DNA from: Candidatus Thorarchaeota archaeon
Lineage (GTDB): Archaea > Asgardarchaeota > Thorarchaeia > Thorarchaeales > Thorarchaeaceae
Assembly: GCA_016840825.1 (NCBI GenBank)
Contig: JAEORN010000322.1
Coordinates: 1 to 12,022 of the forward strand
Reading direction: 5' to 3'
Length of the DNA: 12,022 nucleotides
The notes under the pieces are model-generated. The model saw only the letters and a program-made list of their open reading frames with translations. It did not search any database and had not been told where the DNA came from. The position numbers and the translations under genes were made by a program. How positions within the stretch are numbered: the stretch's first letter is position 1; each line of letters starts with the position of its first letter. Of the stretch, positions 7,066-12,022 are shown piece after piece.

Positions 7066-7971
7066 TTAGAACTCCAAGACTAATGGCTCCCCATTATCCT
7101 GCCATTTGTATACATCTACAATGCATTTCACGTTCTTTGCGCCTTGTCTAATACGACGCCCAGCAAAAACATGACTGCCATCTACATATACCGAGCCATT
7201 TTCTCGAGGCAACTTGTGAAGATAATCGAAGACAGGGTCTGTGAATTCCCTCGCTATGATAACTGCTCTCGTGGGGAAATATGGTACGAATTCGAGGTTA
7301 TCCTTCTTCATCGTTTGAACTCCAAAACCGTCCAAGGAGTCGATGAATTCCATTACCTCTCCCCGTGTTAAACGGCCTTCACTTACCTTGCAAAAGATGT
7401 AGGCTTCTGCATAGATATCCTGAGTTCCCTTTCCATTCTTTTGAGATTCGTAGTCGTCATCATATCTGATACCTAGGTTCACGAGCATATCGACTGTTCC
7501 TTCACTACCGCTCTCTTTCATGAGTCGTGGTTTGATAGCAATACTTCCACCATATTTCTCATGAACAAAGGAGGCAACGTTGCTTACATATGGATTCTTG
7601 ATTTTTCGCAAGAATTCTTCCGCGACAGGATGAAAATGCAGATACTCATCAGGTTGAAGACATCCCGGAACATAGAATCCATCCTCGAACTGCTGGCCAA
7701 GGTCACTAGCTAAGACATTAGCTTCTTGCCACTCCTTGCTAGTAGGTGTGATCAATGCTGTGATAGTGTTGGCTTGTGTGGCAAGAAATATCATCTTTTG
7801 TTCTGTAGTGAAAGATGCAAGAGACCCTAGTTTAAGCTCTCTAGAGAAATGTCCTATCGCGGCGACAAAGCTGGAGAAGAGGGATGAGTCCATCCCCTTT
7901 CCCAATCTTGAGAATAGGGGTATCCCTGATTTCAAGTCGAATATCACGACGCCTTCTATGTCCATTCGCAT
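7066..7971 (-). CDS. Protein with longin/roadblock-like N-terminal domain
   Basis: In this 301-residue protein the first about 125 residues have the order expected of a longin/roadblock-type fold. A strand pair I-E-G-V-V-I-F-D-L-K-S-G-I-P-L-F-S-R (5-22) is followed by a helix L-F-S-S-F-V-A-A-I-G-H-F-S-R-E-L (31-46), further strands (K-M-I-F-L-A-T, 59-65; T-A-L-I-T, 71-75) and a helix near 78-95. The 'sequence with G-I-P-L-F-S' opening is common in Asgard longin-like proteins, where such domains tend to bind small GTPases. Residues 130-301 form a second alpha/beta part I cannot name, with strands such as T-R-A-V-I-I-A (234-240) and K-C-I-V-D-V-Y-K-W (282-290). There is no membrane segment. ATG at 7971 is followed by another at 7965, which is 9 bases from an AGGGG and may be the true start. 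The fold call rests on pattern memory. Confidence 0.82.
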   Translation of the reverse strand: MRMDIEGVVIFDLKSGIPLFSRLGKGMDSSLFSSFVAAIGHFSRELKLGSLASFTTEQKMIFLATQANTITALITPTSKEWQEANVLASDLGQQFEDGFYVPGCLQPDEYLHFHPVAEEFLRKIKNPYVSNVASFVHEKYGGSIAIKPRLMKESGSEGTVDMLVNLGIRYDDDYESQKNGKGTQDIYAEAYIFCKVSEGRLTRGEVMEFIDSLDGFGVQTMKKDNLEFVPYFPTRAVIIAREFTDPVFDYLHKLPRENGSVYVDGSHVFAGRRIRQGAKNVKCIVDVYKWQDNGEPLVLEF

Positions 7972-8007
7972 TGGCCCCTTACAATTAAGTGCCCCCGAAT
8001 TCTGGGT

Positions 8008-8020
8008 CTATTAAACCTTT
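8008..8020 (-). promoter_or_regulatory. BRE/TATA for the longin-like gene
   Basis: On the minus strand this is AAAGGTTTAATAG, an A/G-rich BRE followed by TTTAATAG. The predicted start near 7985 gives a leader of about 15-20 bases. It implies the gene is transcribed separately from the zinc-finger gene upstream, which ends 96 bases before it. Confidence 0.5.
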
Positions 8021-8067
8021 ATCTCGTAGGCTCTGGTGCCATAGGTTGGACATTTCATCAATGAAAA

Positions 8068-8757
8068 CTATAATGTGGCGTCCTTAATCATTTTCTTGAA
8101 TCTCTTCTGATCGAAGTAGAGCTTCAATCTATTGAGACAGGGTATTATACCACAAAAAGAACAGATAGCAGCAGCATACTCTTGAGTAGTTGATTCCTTT
8201 TGAATAAAGGATTGAAACGCATCCTTTGGTGGAACCTCAAAGAACTCCTTCTTGGAGGCTATTCCTGCGACTACTTTCTCATATATGTGAATCCTAGTAT
8301 TTTCCGATTGGTCTCCCTTGAGAATCAAATGTGCCATTAAGACCATTGCAGGAGCTAAGGAGCAAGATAGAGCATAATGGTCTGTATCCCACCATTTCTC
8401 CAAAGAATTCTCGATTATTCCCACCTCCCACCATTTGAAAAACTCTAACCCTTTTTTCTTGTACTCACTCGATATCGACTGCACAAGTCTTCCTCCTTCC
8501 TTGTTCTTTCCATATCTGATTGGAAGGCCTCTGGGAATATGCGTTCCCTTGCCGCAGAATGCATACCACCCTGCTTGAGGGTCCCCTCTTAGGATCTCTT
8601 TTATTCGCGTTACTTCTTCACTATACTTCTCAAGCTCATGAGCTGGCAACCAAATTGTATGATCTGCACATCTTTTCTCTCCACACAGTACACACGCAAA
8701 TAGCTCCTTACCCGTGCTCTTCTTCCTCATTACATCACAATCAGGACATTCGCTCAT
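8068..8757 (-). CDS. AN1-like zinc-finger protein, function unknown
   Basis: This 229-residue protein opens with metal-ligand pairs C4-x2-C7, C22-x2-C25, C30-x2-H33 and then H40. The order C-x2-C, C-x2-C, x4, C-x2-H, then His resembles the AN1 zinc finger, known in archaea and in eukaryotic ubiquitin/stress proteins. The usual last Cys after the second His is missing and the first spacing is slightly long, so I call it AN1-like only. C68 and H73 (C-G-K-G-T-H) may add ligands. The middle (about 100-180) is helical and Trp/Lys-rich (F-F-K-W-W near 106-110, W-W at 122-123). Near the end C199-x2-C202-x4-C207 forms a second cluster, followed by a basic helix (K-R-F-K-K). The start is well supported: AGGAG lies 9 bases upstream. 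It is divergent from nadB across 107 bases. The full protein is unrecognised. Confidence 0.85.
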   Translation of the reverse strand: MSECPDCDVMRKKSTGKELFACVLCGEKRCADHTIWLPAHELEKYSEEVTRIKEILRGDPQAGWYAFCGKGTHIPRGLPIRYGKNKEGGRLVQSISSEYKKKGLEFFKWWEVGIIENSLEKWWDTDHYALSCSLAPAMVLMAHLILKGDQSENTRIHIYEKVVAGIASKKEFFEVPPKDAFQSFIQKESTTQEYAAAICSFCGIIPCLNRLKLYFDQKRFKKMIKDATL

Positions 8758-8813
8758 GAAAGAAATCTCCTATCTACAGTATAGCATTCATCCGATTATC
8801 TGTTTCGTATCCT

Positions 8814-8830
8814 TATACACAACTTGTATA
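8814..8830. promoter_or_regulatory. Dyad TATACA-N5-TGTATA in a divergent promoter region
   Basis: TATACA (8814-8819) and TGTATA (8825-8830) form a perfect 6-bp inverted repeat with a 5-base spacer between nadB and the zinc-finger gene. Each arm also reads as a TATA-like box: CTTATACA on the plus strand, TGTATAAG and GCATATAC on the minus. Distances fit start sites for both genes (about 8840-8856 plus, about 8788-8800 minus). It may be a shared bidirectional promoter, a repressor site over it, or both. Confidence 0.45.
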
Positions 8831-8864
8831 TGCTAGAGACATTTGTCACAGATGGGTTCAATCC

Positions 8865-10463
8865 ATGGCGAATAAAGTCTTCACTTCTGATTTCCTAGTA
8901 ATTGGCAGTGGATTGTCTGGCCAACTATTCTCATTGAAGGTTGCTGAAAAGGGAACTGTTAATCTCATCACAAAAGGGACGCTCACAGACTCAGCAACAT
9001 ATAGAGCTCAAGGTGGCATTGCAGCAGTTGTTTCAAAGGAAGACTCCTTCGAGAAGCATATCGAGGATACGATACGGGTGGGTGCTGGCTTGTGTCATGA
9101 AGATGTTGTTCGAGAATTCATTCAAGCTGGTCCCGATGTAGTTTCTGACCTGGAATCTGCAGGTGTTAAGTTTTGTATAGACGATTCTTGCGGTGAGTAT
9201 GACCTTGGATTAGAAGGAGGGCATAGTAAAAGAAGAGTTCTGCATGTGAAGGACCATACTGGTAAGGATATTGAAGTAGCACTTGCCGATAGAGTAAAGG
9301 AATCGACAAGAATCTCATTATACGAAAACCATGTTGCTGTAAATCTCTATGTCAAGAATAATCAGGTTGAAGGGGCTTATGTTCTTGACAAGAACACAGG
9401 AGAAGTAGAACGATTCGTAGCGAAAGTGACTGTCCTAGCAACCGGGGGGGCTGGAAGAGTATTTCTCTACACATCAAATCCTGATGTTGCAACTGGTGAC
9501 GGTATTGCTATGGCCTATCGAGCCGGAGCGACTGTAATGAACATGGAAATGGTTCAGTTCCATCCAACACTTCTATATCATCCAAAAGTGCGGTCTGAAC
9601 TCATTTCTGAAGCTTTGAGAGGTGAAGGAGCTGTACTTCTAGGCCCCGATGGTTTACGATTCATGGATAAATACCACCCCGATGCTGAGCTAGCTCCTCG
9701 AGATGTTGTTGCTCGCGCGATTGACCACGAACTAAAGCGAACCGGTGCTGACCACGTGTGGCTAGATATTTCTTTCAAGAGTTCAGAGTTCATCAAGGAT
9801 CGTTTTCCAGCCATCTATGCTACTTGTATGAGTGCTGATATTGATATGACCAAAGGACCTATACCTGTTGTACCTGCTGCCCATTATCTCATGGGTGGTG
9901 TTAAGGTCGACACCCATGGACGGACTGATGTTCGAGGACTATATGCGATAGGTGAAACGGCATCAACAGGATTTCATGGAGCCAATAGGATGGCATCGAA
10001 CTCGCTCCTTGAGGCTGCAGTACTTGCGAGGAATGCAGCAAAGGCAGCATTAGAAGAATATGATGCTGATCGTGTTATCAACGAAATTCCAGCTTGGGAT
10101 CCAGGTGAAGCGACGGATGCTGATGAGCTTGTTATAATCTCTGCTACATGGGATGAGATTCGTCGATTGATGGCACATTATGTCGGGATTGTAAGGTCTC
10201 AGAAGCGTCTTATTCGTGCACTCAATAGGATAGAATTCCTCGCCAGGGAGATCAATCAATTCTATTGGGATTTCAAAATCACTGCTGATCTTGTCGAGCT
10301 GCGAAACATCGTCTTGGTGGCTGAGCTAATCATCAAGATGGCCCGGATGCGAAAAGAATGTCGTGGAGCTCATTTCAACATCGACTTCCCTGATCAATGG
10401 CAATATCCTGTTGACACGGTGCTAAAGAAAGGATTTCTTCCAACCGGATCGATGGAGCAGTAG
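8865..10463 (+). CDS. nadB: L-aspartate oxidase (quinolinate pathway)
   Basis: This 532-residue flavoprotein oxidises L-aspartate to iminoaspartate, which NadA condenses with dihydroxyacetone phosphate to quinolinate, the entry to NAD. The FAD site G-S-G-L-S-G (14-19) and S-A-T-Y-R-A-Q-G-G-I-A-A (43-54) are present. Residues equivalent to the active site are all seen: E117 in L-E-G-G-H-S, H233 in Q-F-H-P-T, R279 in L-A-P-R-D-V-V, H340 in P-A-A-H-Y-L-M-G-G-V, and R375 in G-A-N-R-M-A-S-N-S-L-L-E. The Glu in E-G-G-H-S (Gln in succinate dehydrogenase and fumarate reductase) and the C-terminal R-K-E-C-R-G-A-H-F at 496-504 favour NadB over those relatives. The residue before E117 is Leu where Arg is common. 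Length is normal. No ribosome site is seen before the ATG, so a short or leaderless transcript is possible. nadA and nadC are not in view. A seven-G run at 9444-9450 does not break the frame. Confidence 0.93.
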   Translation: MANKVFTSDFLVIGSGLSGQLFSLKVAEKGTVNLITKGTLTDSATYRAQGGIAAVVSKEDSFEKHIEDTIRVGAGLCHEDVVREFIQAGPDVVSDLESAGVKFCIDDSCGEYDLGLEGGHSKRRVLHVKDHTGKDIEVALADRVKESTRISLYENHVAVNLYVKNNQVEGAYVLDKNTGEVERFVAKVTVLATGGAGRVFLYTSNPDVATGDGIAMAYRAGATVMNMEMVQFHPTLLYHPKVRSELISEALRGEGAVLLGPDGLRFMDKYHPDAELAPRDVVARAIDHELKRTGADHVWLDISFKSSEFIKDRFPAIYATCMSADIDMTKGPIPVVPAAHYLMGGVKVDTHGRTDVRGLYAIGETASTGFHGANRMASNSLLEAAVLARNAAKAALEEYDADRVINEIPAWDPGEATDADELVIISATWDEIRRLMAHYVGIVRSQKRLIRALNRIEFLAREINQFYWDFKITADLVELRNIVLVAELIIKMARMRKECRGAHFNIDFPDQWQYPVDTVLKKGFLPTGSMEQ

Positions 10464-10464
10464 G

Positions 10465-11022
10465 ATGATGAGTAAGAAGCAACATGCACAATCTTTCATG
10501 CTACCAATCACCGTAACGATAATCTTTCCAATGCTTCTGTTGTACTTTGTCGGAACAGGTGATTTGTGGTTTGTGTGGCCAATTTCATTTGACATCTCTT
10601 CAATTACTGAGTTACTAAGAGTTCTACTGGGTGGCTTCATTCTTTTTAGTGGTCTATTCCTTCTCGCTCATACCATTAGAAAATTCGCGAGAGAAGGAGA
10701 AGGAACACTCTCCCCTATTCATCCAACGAGAAAGCTTGTTGTGACTGGTATCTATCGCCATATGAGAAATCCGATGATTACAGGTGTACTAATTATCCTT
10801 CTTGGGGAGTCTGTACTTTTACCAGCGTTCAGTGTTTTTCTGCTTTGTATATTCTTCTTCTTTGGAAATCATATCTATTTCATAAAGTCTGAAGAACCCG
10901 GTTTGGTTTCAAGATTTGGGGATGAATATCTACGGTACAAAGAGAATGTTCCGCGCTGGATTCCTCGAAGAACTCCTTGGATTCCAGACGCGGGTGTAGA
11001 ACCTCTTCCCAATCTTCCCTAA
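10465..11022 (+). CDS. Isoprenylcysteine/phospholipid methyltransferase-like membrane protein
   Basis: This 185-residue protein belongs to the ICMT/PEMT-like membrane methyltransferases, which use S-adenosylmethionine. Helices lie near 11-30, 50-72 and 104-140. The conserved core follows: G-E-G-T-L-S-P then P-T-R-K-L-V-V-T-G-I-Y-R-H-M-R-N-P-M (about 78-104), and the C-terminal signature E-E-P-G-L-V-S-R-F-G-D-E-Y-L-R-Y-K (143-159) followed by V-P-R-W-I-P. In this family the His and R-N-P of the first motif and the E/R of the second line the cofactor site. The tail is proline-rich. It starts one base after the nadB stop; a GGAG at 10454-10457 is 7 bases before the first ATG and 10 before a second at 10468. 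The two genes are thus one transcript, though their functions have no obvious link. Whether the substrate is a protein cysteine, a lipid or a small molecule cannot be told. Confidence 0.88.
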   Translation: MMSKKQHAQSFMLPITVTIIFPMLLLYFVGTGDLWFVWPISFDISSITELLRVLLGGFILFSGLFLLAHTIRKFAREGEGTLSPIHPTRKLVVTGIYRHMRNPMITGVLIILLGESVLLPAFSVFLLCIFFFFGNHIYFIKSEEPGLVSRFGDEYLRYKENVPRWIPRRTPWIPDAGVEPLPNLP

Positions 11023-11403
11023 TCTCGGGGAAAACGCGATGAACCACCTCCAAGGATTTCCCCTCCTTCTCACTGCTAGCATGTTCGGAAAATGGCAACC
11101 TGAACAAATTCCCCTGGTTCGCTGAGGTGGAGAAGTGATAGTTCGCAGGCCACTAATTCTTCCCGGAAGAGTAGAATACCATGGTCATGATGCACGCTGT
11201 GTCTGATTTCACATCCTCAAAGGTGGTTGAATGAGGAGAATTCAGATTTAATATAAGTACGGCGAAAGAATGAATTCTGATGTACACATTCGAGCATCAT
11301 GCTCTCGTAGGCCCCCTCCTACCATTATTAATTCAAAACTACCGCCATTTCATGTCTGGAGTCCACCAATCGCGATAGACTAGGAATATTGAGTTACGGG
11401 TAC
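11023..11403. other. 381-base gap between convergent genes, no convincing CDS
   Basis: This gap lies between the methyltransferase gene and the end of trpB. Frames here are short: a 28-codon frame near 11039-11125 and a 32-codon frame at 11280-11378 are the best on the plus strand. There is no tRNA-like T-arm in a proper cloverleaf and no T-rich terminator that stands out. The right half carries a TATA box (11247-11256), a small hairpin GAGCA-TCA-TGCTC (11292-11304) and a second hairpin GTAGG-N6-CCTAC (11307-11322). The left half (11023-11230) holds nothing I can name; it reads GC-richer than other gaps here. Confidence 0.6.
11247..11256 (+). promoter_or_regulatory. Orphan TATA box in the convergent gap
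   Basis: TTTAATATAA is one of the best TATA matches in the window, yet no gene of normal size follows. A transcript would start near 11277, three bases before an ATG at 11280 that opens a 32-codon frame ending at 11378. It may drive a leaderless small protein or a small RNA, antisense to nothing on its own but heading into the 3' end of trpB. Confidence 0.35.
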
Positions 11404-12022
11404 TCACTTATGTCCCACTCCTACTGATGCTTCTATGGTTTCTGGTTGCACTACCATATGTCCATCAAATGAAGGCACTTCACCAAGTTCTCCGCTCATG
11501 AGTGCTGCGTATGCTTCCATATCGAAGTGACCATGACCCGAGAGAGTGAAGAGTATGACTTTTTCTTCTTTCGCCTTTCTTGCTTTGATAGCTTCGTCAA
11601 TCGCAGCCTTGAGGGCATGTGCTGACTCGGGAGCTGGAATTATACCTTCAGTTCTTGCGAAGATTAGACCTGAGCTGAGAATGTCGGTCTGTTCAAACGC
11701 CCTAGCGCTAATTCTACCTTCATTCAGCAGCGCACTTATGATTGGAGCTACTCCATGATATCTCAGACCGCCTGCATGGATCTTCGGTGGTGTGAAGCTA
11801 GCACCAAGACTATACATCTTGACCTTAGGAGTAAGTCCTGCAGTATCTCCAAAATCATAACAGTATTTCCCTTTGGTGAGGCTTGGACAAGCTGTTGGTT
11901 CAGCAGCGATAATCTTTGTATCGTTGTACTTCTTATCAGCGATAAAAGGAATCGCTGTGCCGCCAAAGTTGCTACCTCCTCCAACACATCCAATGATTAC
12001 ATCCGGTATGACATCAACGCTA
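11404..12022 (-). CDS. trpB: Tryptophan synthase beta chain, TrpB2 type, C-terminal half
   Basis: On the minus strand the frame is open from the right edge to a TGA at 11404-11406, giving 206 residues of the C-terminal half. The TrpB2 group averages over 400 residues, so the PLP-binding lysine lies outside the window. [11 protein letters not shown] is the loop that holds the phosphate of PLP. Further matches to the TrpB2-like group are A-A-E-P-T-A-C-P (after the glycine loop), [19 protein letters not shown] and [14 protein letters not shown]. The last is the region after which a Ser/Gly ligand to the pyridine nitrogen follows (L-S-G-H-G). The [15 protein letters not shown] segment separates TrpB2 from classical TrpB1. 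The enzyme joins indole and serine to tryptophan. It converges with the methyltransferase gene across a 381-base gap. An ATG at 11817 is internal, not the start. Confidence 0.93.
   Translation of the reverse strand, partial: SVDVIPDVIIGCVGGGSNFGGTAIPFIADKKYNDTKIIAAEPTACPSLTKGKYCYDFGDTAGLTPKVKMYSLGASFTPPKIHAGGLRYHGVAPIISALLNEGRISARAFEQTDILSSGLIFARTEGIIPAPESAHALKAAIDEAIKARKAKEEKVILFTLSGHGHFDMEAYAALMSGELGEVPSFDGHMVVQPETIEASVGVGHK

Noticed and set aside
8848..8868. GGGTTCAATCC as a tRNA T-arm
   Set aside because: The stem is only about 4 bp, there are no acceptor or anticodon arms, and it overlaps the nadB start codon.
9444..9450. Run of seven G as a possible frameshift in nadB
   Set aside because: The protein frame continues through conserved motifs (A-T-G-G-A-G-R-V-F) on both sides of the run.
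8865..10463. Succinate dehydrogenase/fumarate reductase flavoprotein instead of NadB
   Set aside because: The E-G-G-H-S Glu, the SATYRAQGGIAA form, the C-terminal RKECRGAHF and the lack of neighbouring iron-sulfur or membrane subunits all favour L-aspartate oxidase.
11041..11228. Inverted repeats in the 11023-11230 gap (AACCACCT/AGGTGGTT and CCACCTC/GAGGTGG), and AGAATTCA/TGAATTCT at 11237-11278
   Set aside because: Arms are 7-8 bases at long distance. About one such match is expected by chance in a stretch this size, and no other sign of a mobile element is present.
11763..11993. Minus-strand frame of 76 codons within trpB
   Set aside because: It is in another frame of the same strand as trpB, whose own frame through this stretch encodes the clear GGGSNF loop and TrpB2 motifs.

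Overview
The window reads as a piece of an archaeal chromosome, most likely from an Asgard archaeon close to Thorarchaeota. That placement is an inference. It rests on AT-rich TATA elements about 25 bases before likely transcript starts, Shine-Dalgarno sites on only some genes, TTG and GTG starts, a TrpB2-type tryptophan synthase beta chain, a protein with a longin/roadblock-like N-terminus and one with an AN1-like zinc finger. There are ten protein genes, two of them cut by the window edges. I see no tRNA, rRNA, CRISPR array or insertion sequence.

Left part (1-2074): a minus-strand pair made of an ABC-2 type permease followed, after a 6-base gap, by an unrecognised soluble protein that runs off the left edge. 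The ORFs open on the plus strand across 1-554 are antisense shadows of that partial gene. A divergent intergenic region of about 207 bases separates this pair from the plus-strand block.

Centre (2075-7057, plus strand): a 779-residue protein built like a six-hairpin glycosidase (TTG start), an EamA/DMT-family exporter (GTG start), an unrecognised membrane protein whose start is ambiguous, and a TPR protein ending in a zinc ribbon. Most of these have their own TATA-like element, so they look like tandem short transcripts rather than one tight operon.

Middle right (7066-8757, minus strand): a longin/roadblock-like two-part protein converges on the TPR gene with only 8 bases between the stop codons. 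Upstream of it lies a protein with an AN1-like zinc finger and a second C-terminal cysteine cluster. Neither full-length protein is one I recognise.

Right part (8865-12022): L-aspartate oxidase (nadB, first step of de novo NAD synthesis) is followed after one base by an isoprenylcysteine methyltransferase-like membrane enzyme. The 107-base region between nadB and the zinc-finger gene carries a perfect 6-bp dyad that overlaps the TATA candidates of both directions. A 381-base gap without a convincing gene follows; it holds a good TATA box and two short hairpins. The window ends in the C-terminal half of a minus-strand trpB (TrpB2 type). Most of the window is ordinary housekeeping and transport content. 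The parts that deserve a second look are the longin-like and AN1-like proteins, the glycosidase-like protein with no evident catalytic residues, the nadB promoter dyad and the 11023-11403 gap.
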